A stretch of DNA of 64,000 nucleotides, from contig JAADGV010000076.1 of assembly GCA_013152205.1 (NCBI GenBank), positions 1-64,000 of the forward strand. Reading direction: 5' to 3'. Of the stretch, positions 37,286 through 46,448 are shown piece by piece. The notes under the pieces were generated by a model. The model made no database searches and was not told the origin of the DNA. It worked only from the letters and a program-made list of their open reading frames with translations. The position numbers and the translations under genes are program-made. Numbering within the stretch: position 1 is the stretch's first letter; each line of letters begins with the position of its first letter. The stretch is from Planctomycetota bacterium (GTDB lineage: Bacteria; Planctomycetota; Planctomycetia; Pirellulales; Lacipirellulaceae).

Positions 37286-38308
37286 CTACCCCACCGGCTG
37301 CCGAATCGTCCCATCAACCAAAAACTCCAGCGGAGTCTGAATAAAATCGGGCCTCACCACTCGCCCCGCCGCGTTTTCGATCATCGCCGCTGCCAGATTA
37401 TCTTCGGTCGCCGCTCGCAGACCAACATACGAAGTCGTAATCCGAGGATTCACCTCAATCACCACATCCTCCGACCCATCGGCTGCTTTGCCCAACACCA
37501 AATCAACACCCACATAACCTAGCGATGCAGGCAAAGCGTCCAAAGCCCGATCAGCCAACTCGGTTGCACGCCGGGCCAATTCCGCGTCGCACAGCAACGC
37601 CCCGCCAGTGTAAGAAAATCGTCCGTCCGACGTCAGATGCTGTTGGCAAACCGGCAAGCTGGTCCGATGCTCCGGGCCACACAGAAAAGCCACGCTCACC
37701 GCCTTGCCTAAACAATAACGCTCCAGCCGACGCGGCCAAGGGTAGGGCGGGGGCTCGTCCTGTGCGCTCGAAACTAGCAAAGTATGCTGCGACCCAGCTC
37801 CATGCACAGGTTTCACAACCCCAGGATAAACAAAGTCTGCCGGCAACTTTTCCTCATCCGCGGCCATGATCACCGCTTCAGGCACGCGCACACCTGCTCG
37901 CTCCAGGCGCAAAGCCGTTTCATGCTTATCGCTTGCCAGCCGCACAAACTCTTCGCTCGGCGCCAGCAAACGCCCGCCTGCCGATCGCGCTCGAATATGC
38001 GTCTCATGCAGGACATTATCGATTTCCGGCGCCACCACCAACGTATGATCCGCCTCCGACGAAAGCCGCTCGAATTCATCCTGATGGTGCGAATCCGAAT
38101 GAACGACAATAATCTCGCACCCCGGCAACGGCAAGTCATCCAGCCGAATATCTTGCAGCACGACGACCTGCGCCCCATCGATGGCATTGAAATCAGCCGC
38201 CAACGCCGCCAGCATCGAAGCCCCCTCGACGAGCAACGACTCAGGCAACGCCCCCGGCTGTTCCACCAAACCGCCGCCGGTCGCCCACTCGTAGAGAAAT
38301 ACGCGCAT
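37286..38308 (-). CDS. ATP-grasp ligase (MfnD-like, C1 cofactor cluster)
   Basis: The 340-residue protein starts MRVFLYEWATGGGL, typical of ATP-grasp proteins in H4MPT/methylofuran gene sets. It carries the ATP-binding features FVYPGVVKPVHGAGSQHTLL, PSEEFVRLASDKHETALRLE and the metal-binding end YVGVDLVLG...VVIEVNPRITTSYVGLR. ATP-grasp enzymes join a carboxylate to an amine. The methanogen counterpart MfnD ligates glutamate to tyramine. The downstream MfnF-like and kinase genes complete a three-gene set on the same strand. The other genes of the pathway are outside this window. Confidence 0.85.
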   Translation of the reverse strand: MRVFLYEWATGGGLVEQPGALPESLLVEGASMLAALAADFNAIDGAQVVVLQDIRLDDLPLPGCEIIVVHSDSHHQDEFERLSSEADHTLVVAPEIDNVLHETHIRARSAGGRLLAPSEEFVRLASDKHETALRLERAGVRVPEAVIMAADEEKLPADFVYPGVVKPVHGAGSQHTLLVSSAQDEPPPYPWPRRLERYCLGKAVSVAFLCGPEHRTSLPVCQQHLTSDGRFSYTGGALLCDAELARRATELADRALDALPASLGYVGVDLVLGKAADGSEDVVIEVNPRITTSYVGLRAATEDNLAAAMIENAAGRVVRPDFIQTPLEFLVDGTIRQPVG

Positions 38309-38330
38309 AGAAGCTCAAATAAGAAGCAAC

Positions 38331-38392
38331 ACTAGCCCGACGCGCTAGCGAGGGATTTCTCGTACATTCCCCCGCTAGCGCGTCGGGCTAGT
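38331..38392. repeat. ACTAGCCCGACGCG palindrome with 20-base perfect arms
   Basis: ACTAGCCCGACGCGCTAGCG (38331-38350) is the exact reverse complement of 38373-38392, with a 22-base centre. It separates the sufT gene from the ATP-grasp gene and could act as a transcription boundary, although no T tract follows. Confidence 0.9.
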
Positions 38393-38402
38393 ATGGGCCC
38401 TC

Positions 38403-38720
38403 TTAAAAAATCCCCAACTGATCGCGGGCATCTTCCGTCATTCGGTCGGGCGTCCAAGGCGGTGTCATCACCAGTCGCACATCGACCTCGGCAACCTCTT
38501 CCAGCTGCCCGACAAAATCTTTCGACTGCCCAAGCAACTGCGGGGCGGCCGGACAAGCAGGGCTAGTCATCGTCATATCCACCTGAACGTCGCTTTTGCC
38601 TTCGTCGTTTTCAACAACTTTGATCTCGTAGATCAAACCCAAATCGACAATATTGACGAACAATTCAGGATCGATCACCTGTTTCAGCGCCTCACGCACC
38701 GTATCTTCAGCAATGGCCAT
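38403..38720 (-). CDS. sufT: SufT-like MIP18/DUF59 iron-sulfur maturation protein
   Basis: The 105-residue protein is a single DUF59 domain: VREALKQVIDPELFVNIVDLGLIY with the conserved DPE/DLGL, and MTMTSPACPAAPQL with the conserved cysteine. GGAGGAAGAGG precedes the ATG. SufT proteins aid delivery or maturation of iron-sulfur clusters in the cytoplasm. It is the last gene of the suf set here, 29 bases after the Rieske gene, which makes the assignment firm as a pathway member though not as a biochemical step. Confidence 0.88.
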   Translation of the reverse strand: MAIAEDTVREALKQVIDPELFVNIVDLGLIYEIKVVENDEGKSDVQVDMTMTSPACPAAPQLLGQSKDFVGQLEEVAEVDVRLVMTPPWTPDRMTEDARDQLGIF

Positions 38721-38749
38721 AGCCTCTTCCTCCGTTTAATTTCGACGTA

Positions 38750-39073
38750 CTAGGCATTGCTCAATCTAACAAATACCTGCTCGCCCTCAACCTTCACCTC
38801 ATGAGCAACCGTCGCTTTGGTCGCAGGCATCGTCACAGCAGCCCCCGATTTTACATCGAACTTTGCCCCATGTCGCGGGCAAGCAATTGTACCCTCAGTC
38901 GCATTCACAGGCCCATCGCTCAACGGCCCCCCATCATGGGTGCAGACATCGTCCAAAGCATAATAATGTCCTGCCGCGTGGATCAGTACAACCAACCGAT
39001 CGTCGACCTCAACCAACATCGAGCCAGGGTCGGCCACTTCGGAACAGTTCGCCACAGCAACAAAATCACTCAA
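38750..39073 (-). CDS. Rieske-type ferredoxin of the suf locus
   Basis: A TTG start at 39073 with AGGA about 10 bases upstream gives a 107-residue soluble protein. The Rieske [2Fe-2S] ligands are Cys44/His46 (CTHDGGP) and Cys65/His68 (CPRHGAKF). There is no signal peptide or membrane anchor, so it is a cytoplasmic electron carrier of the bacterial dioxygenase-ferredoxin type. Its position between sufD and sufT suggests it donates electrons in cluster assembly. Similar Rieske genes occur in suf operons of several bacteria. Confidence 0.93.
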   Translation of the reverse strand: MSDFVAVANCSEVADPGSMLVEVDDRLVVLIHAAGHYYALDDVCTHDGGPLSDGPVNATEGTIACPRHGAKFDVKSGAAVTMPATKATVAHEVKVEGEQVFVRLSNA

Positions 39074-39130
39074 AATCCGTTTTTCCTAACTGGGCTTAAT
39101 CGATGGTCGCCATGAAATTTCTGCTGCACC

Positions 39131-40444
39131 CTACTCCTCAATATCTCGCACCCGACGCCCAATCGCTTCTCCCAGCGCTTCGCGTACGCTCTCGATCGTA
39201 ATCCGATCGAACACCTGTTGGAAAAATCCGCTGACGATCATCCGCACCGCTTCTTTCCGCGTATAACCACGGGTCATGGCATAGAAAAGCTGATGGTCGT
39301 CCACGCGGCCCGAAGTGCTGCCATGAGTACAACGCACGTCGTCGGCTTCGATTTCCAACCCCGGGATCGAATCCGCCCGAGCCGTGGTCGACAACATCAG
39401 ATTGTCGTTTCGCTGATAGGCATTGGTCCGCTGCGCACCTTCGTCGACCTTGATCATTCCGCGCCAAACTGTGCGAGATTGATCTTGCAAAGCCGCCTTG
39501 TAAAGCAAGTCGCTCTGGCAGTATTCCGCCTGATGATGCTGATAAGTGTTGTAACACAGGTGCTGCTTGCCTTGCGTAAACATCACCCCGTTGACCTGGG
39601 CCTCTGCGTCTTGCCCAATCAACGCGACATGTTGATTCACCTTCGCCAGTCGGCTACCCAAGGCACCGATCGTCCATTGCAAATTCGCATTGGCACCGAC
39701 ATGAGCCATTTGATGGGCGAAATGCCAGACGCCGCTGCCCCAATTCTGCAAATTTACATATCGCAGTCGAGCGCCCCGCTCAACAATCAACTCAATCGAG
39801 CCGCAGTGTAAACCGCCGCCATCAGGTTCGCTGCTAGCCGTCTCCGACAGCAGCGTTGCCTCGGCACCTTCTTCCAGAACCACAAGCGTTTTCCCCAAAT
39901 CGGTGCCGCCGTCCGACATCACCGAAAGCGAATGCAACGGTTCGTCGACGCGTACCCCCTTGGGCACAAACAACAAATTGCCGCCGCTCCAACAAGCAGC
40001 ATTCAACGCCGCGATCTTATCGTAGCTCGGGCTCACCAGATGCCGTTCGAGATAAGGCCGCAACAGGTCGCCATGCTCAACAAGCATCGTATCAAGGCTG
40101 CCGAACAACACGCCCCGGCTCGACCATTTCTCAGACAACTGGCTCTCGACCGAACGACTATCAATCGAAACACCACGCCCACCTAGCTCAACCCCCGTCG
40201 CCAACAACGCCTGCGGCAACGAAACCTCGACTGCGTCGGCGGCTAAAGAATATTTATCGAGCTTAAACAGACGGATGTCAGTCCGCATCCACTCTTCGTC
40301 GCGACTGCTGGGCATCGCCATCTCAGTAAATCGCGACCAAGAATCACGCCGCAGATCGGACAGCCAAGCAGGCTCGTTGCGAGTCGACATAAAAGCGTCG
40401 AAAGCGTCTTGGGTAAATCCAGTTTTCGTTAACGTAGCACTCAT
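39131..40444 (-). CDS. sufD: Fe-S cluster assembly protein SufD
   Basis: The 437-residue protein shows the SufB/SufD beta-helix core with SGGNLLFVPKGVRVDEPLHS and the conserved C-terminal block DDVRCTHGSTSGRVDDHQLFYAMTRGYTRKEA. The N-terminal part (DAFMSTRNEPAWLSDLRRDS) is the usual helical domain. In the SufBC2D scaffold complex it pairs with SufB and receives energy from SufC. It follows sufB on the same strand after a 97-base gap that contains a CATAGCCCGG repeat. Confidence 0.95.
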   Translation of the reverse strand: MSATLTKTGFTQDAFDAFMSTRNEPAWLSDLRRDSWSRFTEMAMPSSRDEEWMRTDIRLFKLDKYSLAADAVEVSLPQALLATGVELGGRGVSIDSRSVESQLSEKWSSRGVLFGSLDTMLVEHGDLLRPYLERHLVSPSYDKIAALNAACWSGGNLLFVPKGVRVDEPLHSLSVMSDGGTDLGKTLVVLEEGAEATLLSETASSEPDGGGLHCGSIELIVERGARLRYVNLQNWGSGVWHFAHQMAHVGANANLQWTIGALGSRLAKVNQHVALIGQDAEAQVNGVMFTQGKQHLCYNTYQHHQAEYCQSDLLYKAALQDQSRTVWRGMIKVDEGAQRTNAYQRNDNLMLSTTARADSIPGLEIEADDVRCTHGSTSGRVDDHQLFYAMTRGYTRKEAVRMIVSGFFQQVFDRITIESVREALGEAIGRRVRDIEE

Positions 40445-40497
40445 AGACGGAAACCATTTTCCGATAAAATGTAGTAAGAATTCTAAGGCGAAAACAC

Positions 40498-40527
40498 CAT
40501 AGCCCGGCCATCCTGGCCGGAAGCACC
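40498..40527 (+). repeat. CATAGCCCGG element, copy 3
   Basis: CATAGCCCGGCCATCCTG followed by GCCGGAAGCACC, in the sufB-sufD gap. Compare 35225-35254 and 37233-37262. Confidence 0.85.
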
Positions 40528-40541
40528 CGAGCGACCAAACC

Positions 40542-41948
40542 CTAGCCCACGCTGCCTTCCATCTGCAGCTCGATCAGCCGATTCATCTCGATCGCATATT
40601 CCATGGGCAGTTCTTTAATCAAGGGCTCGATAAAGCCGCTCACGATCATCGAGCTGGCTTCCGCCTCGGTCAGACCGCGGCTCATCAGATAGAACAACTG
40701 CTCTTCGCCAATCCGCGAAACGCTCGCCTCGTGCTCGATCTGTACGTCTTGCTCTTCAACTTCGATATAGGGGTAAGTATCGCTTCGGCTATCCGAATCG
40801 AGAATCAACGCATCGCAAACCACGTTGCTCTTGCAACCTGTCGCACCATCTTCCACTTTGCACAAACCGCGGTAGCTGCTGCGACCACCGTTCTTGCTGA
40901 TACTCTTCGAGATAATCCGACTCTTCGTGTTCGGAGCACAATGCACCACCTTCGCGCCAGCATCTTGATGCTGGCCACTCGATGAAAACGCGATCGATAG
41001 AATCTCGCCCCGAGCGCCGGGTTCCATCATATAAACCGCAGGGTACTTCATCGTCAGATGGCTACCCAGGTTGCCGTCTACCCATTCCATCAAAGCATTT
41101 TCGTAGGCCATCGCCCGCTTGGTGACCAAGTTGTAGATGTTATTCGCCCAGTTCTGAATGGTCGTATATCGGCAACGGCCATTCTTCTTCACAATCACTT
41201 CGACAACCGCCGAATGCAGACTCTCGGTCGTATACATCGGAGCCGTGCAACCCTCGACGTAATGCACCTCGGCACCCTCGTCGACAATGATAAGCGTCCG
41301 CTCAAACTGCCCCATCTGCTCCGCATTGATACGAAAATACGCCTGCAACGGAAAATCAATCTTCACACCCGGCGGCACATAAATAAACGAACCACCCGAC
41401 CAAACGGCCGAATTTAAAGCGGCAAATTTATTATCGCTTGAAGGGATGATCTTGCCGAAGTATTCGCGAAGCAACTTGGGATGTTCGCGAACTGCGGTGT
41501 CGGTGTCGGTAAAAATAACACCCTTGTTACCCAAATCCTCTTTCAGCGAGCCGTAAACCACCTCGCTCTCGAACTGGGCTTTTACCCCAGCTAGGTATTT
41601 CTTCTCTGCCTCGGGAATTCCCAACTTGTCGAACGTGTCCTTAATCTCCTGAGGAACATCGTCCCAAGTCTTGCCTTGCTCTTTGGTAGGCTTGAGGTAG
41701 TAGTAAATATCCTGAAAATCCAACCCGATGTCGCCGCCCCACTTGGGCATCGGCTTCGACTCAAAAATCTTAAACGCTTCGAGACGATAATCTCGCATCC
41801 ATCCCGGCTCATTCTTCATTTCCGATATCTGAGCCACGATCTCTGCATTGATGCCTTTCTCGGCCTTAAAGACAGCCGTCGTCGGCGTCACGAAATCGTA
41901 CTTATTAATTTCGCCCAACGCAGGTTCTTGTGTAATATCAGTTGCCAT
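40542..41948 (-). CDS. sufB: Fe-S cluster assembly scaffold SufB
   Basis: The ATG at 41948 ([19 protein letters not shown]) is chosen over a GTG at 41978 that would overlap sufC. The 468-residue protein is typical Suf[60 protein letters not shown] and the C-terminal [21 protein letters not shown]. It carries the cysteine implicated in cluster building (VEGC). It lies directly downstream of sufC, 19 bases apart, matching the conserved sufCBD order. Confidence 0.97.
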   Translation of the reverse strand: MATDITQEPALGEINKYDFVTPTTAVFKAEKGINAEIVAQISEMKNEPGWMRDYRLEAFKIFESKPMPKWGGDIGLDFQDIYYYLKPTKEQGKTWDDVPQEIKDTFDKLGIPEAEKKYLAGVKAQFESEVVYGSLKEDLGNKGVIFTDTDTAVREHPKLLREYFGKIIPSSDNKFAALNSAVWSGGSFIYVPPGVKIDFPLQAYFRINAEQMGQFERTLIIVDEGAEVHYVEGCTAPMYTTESLHSAVVEVIVKKNGRCRYTTIQNWANNIYNLVTKRAMAYENALMEWVDGNLGSHLTMKYPAVYMMEPGARGEILSIAFSSSGQHQDAGAKVVHCAPNTKSRIISKSISKNGGRSSYRGLCKVEDGATGCKSNVVCDALILDSDSRSDTYPYIEVEEQDVQIEHEASVSRIGEEQLFYLMSRGLTEAEASSMIVSGFIEPLIKELPMEYAIEMNRLIELQMEGSVG

Positions 41949-41967
41949 AACAGTCTCAAATCCAAAG

Positions 41968-42780
41968 TTAAACAGCACTTGCCTCGGTCATCGCTTCGCC
42001 TGCTGCCGCCGCTTCAGGATAAGCAGCACGGATGCGGTCGTAGCCCTCGGTGTACAATTCGTGAGCCAACTCGACGCCGCCCGTCTCAACAAGTTTTCCG
42101 CCAAGCATGACATGCGTGAAATCTGGGGCATTGCGTTCTAGCAGCTTGTCGTGATGCGTAATAATAAGGATGCCCATCTGGTCGCCGCCGATTTCCGCGA
42201 TGCTCTCGCTCGCCAACTTCACAGCATCAACATCCAAACCGCTGTCGGTCTCATCAAGAATGGCAAACTTAGGCCGCAACATGGCCATCTGCAAAATCTC
42301 TGCCCGCTTCATCTCGCCACCAGAAAACCCATCGTTCACATAACGACGCGCGAACTCAGGATCCATGCGAAGCTGTCCCATTTTTTCGGTCAACTCTTTG
42401 CGGAACTGACGCATGGGGATCAACTCTTCGCCTTCTTTTCGATCCGGGTTGCGAACATTGGTCGTCGCATGGCGCAAAAACTCGGCCATCTTCACGCCAG
42501 GAATTGCCATCGGACGCTGAAACGCCATGAATATCCCGGCCCGCGAACGCTGGGTCGCATCCCACGCCAAGATATTCTCGCCGTTCAACTCAATCGAACC
42601 GCCAGTCACCTCATAGCTAGGGTGCCCCATGACCGCGTTGCCGAGGGTACTTTTTCCCGAGCCGTTGGGCCCCATCAAAGCATGGGTCTCGCCTCGATTG
42701 ATCGTTAGATTCACACCATGCAATATCGGCTTACCTTCGACCGCAACATGCAAATCAGTAATCTTCAAAGTCTCAACCAT
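41968..42780 (-). CDS. sufC: Fe-S cluster assembly ATPase SufC
   Basis: The 270-residue ABC-type ATPase has Walker [15 protein letters not shown], the signature [14 protein letters not shown], Walker [17 protein letters not shown] and the switch histidine [11 protein letters not shown]. It has the extra [16 protein letters not shown] loop typical of SufC. It couples ATP use to conformational change of SufB/SufD. It is the first of the core sufCBD genes, preceded by a nuoB-like gene after a 52-base gap. Confidence 0.97.
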   Translation of the reverse strand: MVETLKITDLHVAVEGKPILHGVNLTINRGETHALMGPNGSGKSTLGNAVMGHPSYEVTGGSIELNGENILAWDATQRSRAGIFMAFQRPMAIPGVKMAEFLRHATTNVRNPDRKEGEELIPMRQFRKELTEKMGQLRMDPEFARRYVNDGFSGGEMKRAEILQMAMLRPKFAILDETDSGLDVDAVKLASESIAEIGGDQMGILIITHHDKLLERNAPDFTHVMLGGKLVETGGVELAHELYTEGYDRIRAAYPEAAAAGEAMTEASAV

Positions 42781-42832
42781 ATCAACCGCTACTCTCTCAC
42801 CTCGTTATGAAAACACTGAACTCATCAACCAA

Positions 42833-43453
42833 CTAACCCGTTACCTGCTGATGGTTTCGCATTGGTTCTACGTCTGCCGGAGCCGACACATAACCACTGT
42901 GATGCGGCATCGGCAACTCATCCTCTAGCTTCCGACCCAACATCCCCGTGCCAGCGCTACCTGCACTCTTGGCAATCTTGTGTCCTCGAATCTTGTCTTG
43001 TATCCGCATCAAACCTTCAAGCAACGCCTCAGGTCGCGGTGGGCAACCCGGCACGTACACGTCGACCGGCACCACCAAGTCCACACCCTTCACGACGTGG
43101 TAGCCATACTTGAAGTAAGGGCCACCGCCAACCGTGCATGCACCCATGGCGATCACAAACTTCGGATCTGGCATCATGTTGTAAAGCCGACGCACCCGAC
43201 TCGCCATTTTGTAAGTCACCGTACCGGCAACAATCATCAAGTCGGCTTGCCGCGGAGTGGCTCGAAACGCACCTGCACCAAAACGGTCCAAGTCATAGCG
43301 ACTCGCACCCGCCGCCATCATCTCGATGGCACAGCAAGCCAGCCCAAACGTCATTGGCCAAATACTCGACTGCCGAGCCCAGTTAATCGCCTGCTCGACG
43401 GTTGTCGTAATAACATTTTCCTCAAACCGTCCTTCAATCCATGGCTGTGTCAT
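42833..43453 (-). CDS. nuoB: NADH-quinone oxidoreductase subunit B-like protein, outside a nuo operon
   Basis: The 206-residue protein has all four N2 [4Fe-4S] ligands of NuoB: Cys40-Cys41 ([10 protein letters not shown]), Cys106 ([12 protein letters not shown]) and Cys137 ([13 protein letters not shown]). The core is normal, and a tail from about 160 to 206 ([17 protein letters not shown]) is extra or divergent. NuoB sits at the quinone end of complex I. No other nuo gene is in the window; it stands between a SufR-type regulator and sufC. A misplaced complex I gene or a dedicated partner are both possible. Confidence 0.92.
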   Translation of the reverse strand: MTQPWIEGRFEENVITTTVEQAINWARQSSIWPMTFGLACCAIEMMAAGASRYDLDRFGAGAFRATPRQADLMIVAGTVTYKMASRVRRLYNMMPDPKFVIAMGACTVGGGPYFKYGYHVVKGVDLVVPVDVYVPGCPPRPEALLEGLMRIQDKIRGHKIAKSAGSAGTGMLGRKLEDELPMPHHSGYVSAPADVEPMRNHQQVTG

Positions 43454-43580
43454 GCCAGCGTCCTATTTTTTATGTCCTAAGCAAACTCGGCGAATCGCCC
43501 ACAAAATGGCGCCTAAATTAGACTCGCCCGAATCCGCCAAGCCTAACATTCCTAGCCCCAAATCGCTACCCTCAAGCACC

Positions 43581-43603
43581 GTAAAGTCATTGTGGGAGGC
43601 GTC
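43581..43603 (+). repeat. GTGGGAGGCGTC repeat, copy 3
   Basis: GTAAAGTCATTGTGGGAGGC followed by GTC. Shares the AAAGTCA-GTGGGAGGCGTC layout with 28315-28340 and the reverse of 26559-26593. Lies just 3' of the sufR stop, in the gap before the nuoB-like gene. Confidence 0.8.
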
Positions 43604-43606
43604 GCA

Positions 43607-44269
43607 CTACATGGTCACCGTTGCGGCCGATCCTCCCTCAAACGTACAACACTGTGCCCCATCCAGGCGGCAACCGCTCAACCGCAATCTGTCCCCCAAA
43701 ATCTCTGAAAACAGCATCTTTTCCATCGCACAGATACTCCGGTCTTGCTCTGCCAATTCAGGGTAGGGGCAAGACAGGGCGGTTAACACGGGATGACCCT
43801 GGTCGTCCTCTCGCACTTCAAACGGCACATCCCGCTCTGCCATCAGACCAACCAACGACTCCATACGCCTCTGAAGCTTGTCTCCCGATATCTTTTCACG
43901 ATACGTCTCCGACATTCGGGCAACAATCCGACCCAATAGCCCCCGACGCAGTTCTGGATCTTTCACCGAACGAAGCTCCGACCACAAAATGCCAGCCAGA
44001 TCCTCGTAATTACTGCCACCCAACCGTTCGCCTGCCCGCGAAAGCGAATACCGGTGTGTCGGTCGCCCCCGACCAGATCCCATCTCGGGTTCACGAACAA
44101 GAAACCCTTGCTCCATCAGCCGATTCAAGCGTTGCCGTATCGCCGTTTGCGTAACCCCAGCAAACTCCACCAGCTCGCTAATCGTGCTGCTACCGCAACG
44201 ACGCAAATAGTCGACCAAGCCGCTATCTGTCAGCGTCTCGCGTGTCTCTTCGTGGCTATCTGTGACCAT
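43607..44269 (-). CDS. sufR: SufR-type winged-helix repressor of Fe-S assembly
   Basis: The 220-residue protein has a DeoR/ArsR-like N-terminal helix-turn-helix (SSTISELVEFAGVTQTAIRQ, then GRGRPTHRYSLSRAG) and a C-terminal cysteine cluster, Cys167 and Cys180 (C-X12-C) plus Cys200, 207 and 208. The CPYPELAEQDRSICAMEKML segment closely matches cyanobacterial SufR, an iron-sulfur-sensing repressor of suf genes. It heads the locus and is transcribed in the same direction as sufCBD. It is divergent from the AGCS symporter, so autoregulation and control of the downstream genes are likely. The spacing of the last cysteines differs from the described C-X13/14-C pattern. Confidence 0.85.
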   Translation of the reverse strand: MVTDSHEETRETLTDSGLVDYLRRCGSSTISELVEFAGVTQTAIRQRLNRLMEQGFLVREPEMGSGRGRPTHRYSLSRAGERLGGSNYEDLAGILWSELRSVKDPELRRGLLGRIVARMSETYREKISGDKLQRRMESLVGLMAERDVPFEVREDDQGHPVLTALSCPYPELAEQDRSICAMEKMLFSEILGDRLRLSGCRLDGAQCCTFEGGSAATVTM

Positions 44270-44389
44270 AATTCAGTCGTACCTGGATTCAATAGTGCCC
44301 TGACCACTCGCTATTTTATCAATTCGGCGATTAAAAACAACCAGCGTTGCGAAAAATATCCTCGTACTACCCTATGTAGACGTAACCTG

Positions 44390-44418
44390 TTGACACAGAA
44401 CACTTTATCAGATAAAAA
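44390..44418 (+). promoter_or_regulatory. Candidate sigma70-type promoter for the AGCS gene
   Basis: TTGACA (44390-44395, 6 of 6) and TAAAAA (44413-44418, 4 of 6) are separated by 17 bases, about 120 bases ahead of the start codon. A SufR operator could lie in the same divergent spacer, but none was identified. Confidence 0.4.
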
Positions 44419-44540
44419 TCGGCCACCGACGCTGCCAATACTCTTCTTGTCTCATTGGTTGATTCCTACTGACCCTTCACGCGATGGGCTTCAGCAGGTT
44501 CAACCCCACACATAGTGGCTACCGTGGAGATATCCCACCA

Positions 44541-46202
44541 ATGACACCGCGAATTTCGACCCCGTGGATGCAGTTTCTAATAGCCGCTAGCATACTGCTA
44601 GCCGGAAATGCACCATGCTCTGCCCAAGAAAACCCCAGCGACAACGGGTCGCCAACAGCCGAAAAATTGCCTCCCACAGAAGAAATAACCTCAAACGAAG
44701 AGAACGGAAATAACTGGGAAGCTGCCATCGATCGTTGGTTTGGCAACACGCTCGTTACCCCGCTCGCCACTTTTCTTTTCTACGATTTCGGCACCGGGCC
44801 ACGCACCAACGATGCCGGCGAGACCATTAGCAAGGGTTGGCTAGGCACATCTGTTCCCTTTGTGGTGGTCTGGCTGATGGGGGGAGCGATATTTCTTACT
44901 TTGCGCATGGGCTTTATCAATTTCCGCGCCTTTGCCCATGCCTGTCGCGTCACAAAAGGCGATTACGACAATCCCGACGATGTCGGCGAAGTCACCCACT
45001 TCCAGGCACTCGCCTCCGCACTTTCCGCAACCGTAGGCCTTGGCAATATCGCCGGCGTAGCAATCGCTGTTAGCACAGGCGGGCCAGGCGCTGTTTTTTG
45101 GATGATCCTTGCTGGCTTCTTTGGCATGACCAGCAAATTCGTCGAATGCACACTCGCTCAAACCTATCGTCATGTCGCTCCCGACGGACAAATTTCCGGC
45201 GGTCCGATGCGATACCTCAGCGAAGGCCTGAAAGAACTGGGGCTAGGCCCACTCGGGACAGCCATGGCATTCTTCTTCACCATCCTCTGCATCGGCGGTT
45301 CGTTCGGAGGTGGCTGTGCCTTCCAAGTGGTGCAGTCGCTCGGCGTAGTAAAAGAGCAGCTTCCCGTCCTAGCCGACCAAGGTTGGATCTACGGCGCTGT
45401 GATGGTCGTGTCCGTCGGAGTCGTCATCATCGGTGGCATTCAACGTATCGCCGCAACGGCTGAAAAACTGGTCCCCGCGATGTGCATCATCTACGTAGCT
45501 ACCGCAAGTCTCATCCTGATCATGAACATCGATAAAATTGGCTGGGCTTTTGCACAAATCTTTAGTTCCGCCTTTGAAATGAAAAGTGCCTACGGCGGCC
45601 TACTGGGTGTGATGGTCATCGGTATCAAACGGGCCGCTTTTTCAAACGAGGCGGGCATCGGCTCGGCAGCCATCGCCCACTCAGCTGCTAAGACCAACTA
45701 TCCCGCTCGCGAAGGCGTTGTCGCAATGCTAGGGCCATTCATCGACACCATCGTTATTTGCACAATGACCGGCCTAGTGATTGTCATTACTGGGGCCTAC
45801 AACAATCCAGAATATGCCGACCTAATCGCCAGCGACCAAGGAGCACAACTGACAAGCAAAGCGTTCGGCAGCGTCGTCAGTTGGTTCCCCATAGTGCTCG
45901 CAATCGCGTCCGTACTATTCGCTTACTCAACGATGATTTCATGGAGCTACTACGGCGAGCGTTGCTTTACCTACTTGTTCGGCCAAGGTTCCTCGATGAT
46001 CTATCGACTGATATTTCTCGTATTCGTCTTTCTCGGATCGATCGTCACCGCCGCCAACATTCTGCTCTTTAGCGATCTCATGATCCTCTCGATGGCCTTG
46101 CCAAACATCCTCGGCCTACTACTCATGAGCGGCAAAGTACGAAAAATTCTCGACGAATACTGGGCCGGATACAAAGAAGGAAAATACCCCACCTACAAAT
46201 AA
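44541..46202 (+). CDS. Alanine/sodium symporter (AGCS family) with an N-terminal signal peptide extension
   Basis: The start at 44541 (MTPRISTPWMQFLIAASIL) is preceded by GGAG. The longer frame to 44484 is not supported. The 553-residue protein has a cleavable-looking signal peptide, an acidic linker of about 50 residues, then the AGCS core: LGTSVPFVVVWLMGGAIFLT, ALSATVGLGNIAGVAIAVSTGGPGA, SKFVECTLAQTYR, and KRAAFSNEAGIGSAAIAHSA. It imports alanine or glycine with sodium across the inner membrane. The signal peptide and linker are not usual for the family. Confidence 0.92.
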   Translation: MTPRISTPWMQFLIAASILLAGNAPCSAQENPSDNGSPTAEKLPPTEEITSNEENGNNWEAAIDRWFGNTLVTPLATFLFYDFGTGPRTNDAGETISKGWLGTSVPFVVVWLMGGAIFLTLRMGFINFRAFAHACRVTKGDYDNPDDVGEVTHFQALASALSATVGLGNIAGVAIAVSTGGPGAVFWMILAGFFGMTSKFVECTLAQTYRHVAPDGQISGGPMRYLSEGLKELGLGPLGTAMAFFFTILCIGGSFGGGCAFQVVQSLGVVKEQLPVLADQGWIYGAVMVVSVGVVIIGGIQRIAATAEKLVPAMCIIYVATASLILIMNIDKIGWAFAQIFSSAFEMKSAYGGLLGVMVIGIKRAAFSNEAGIGSAAIAHSAAKTNYPAREGVVAMLGPFIDTIVICTMTGLVIVITGAYNNPEYADLIASDQGAQLTSKAFGSVVSWFPIVLAIASVLFAYSTMISWSYYGERCFTYLFGQGSSMIYRLIFLVFVFLGSIVTAANILLFSDLMILSMALPNILGLLLMSGKVRKILDEYWAGYKEGKYPTYK

Positions 46203-46246
46203 ACGAAAGCCCCAAGGGCAATCACTCTTTTTGAAATACACCCCCC

Positions 46247-46270
46247 GTTAGCGGTGTCGGCCACGACATC
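46247..46270. repeat. TTAGCG hairpin, copy 2 (compensated stem)
   Basis: GTTAGCGG followed by TGTCG-GCCA-CGACA. Relative to 33092-33113 and 56248-56269 both members of one stem pair changed (G:C to T:A), so pairing is kept. Confidence 0.75.
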
Positions 46271-46291
46271 CCCCCTCCAAAAAAACACGGC

Positions 46292-46332
46292 CCCGCTTCG
46301 CACTGCTGGCTTGTCCAGCAGTGCGAAGCGGG
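46292..46332. repeat. Perfect 18-bp hairpin, CTTGT loop
   Basis: CCCGCTTCGCACTGCTGG (46292-46309), loop CTTGT, then its exact reverse complement (46315-46332). No T tract follows. It may function as a terminator or mRNA stabiliser for the convergent genes. Confidence 0.9.
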
Positions 46333-46338
46333 TACTAG

Positions 46339-46374
<36 letters not shown>

Positions 46375-46448
46375 CCCGTCTCCGCGAGAAACACCCCCCA
46401 GCCAAATTTCACAGTTGAAATTGTGCCACCACATCTGAGACAATAGCA

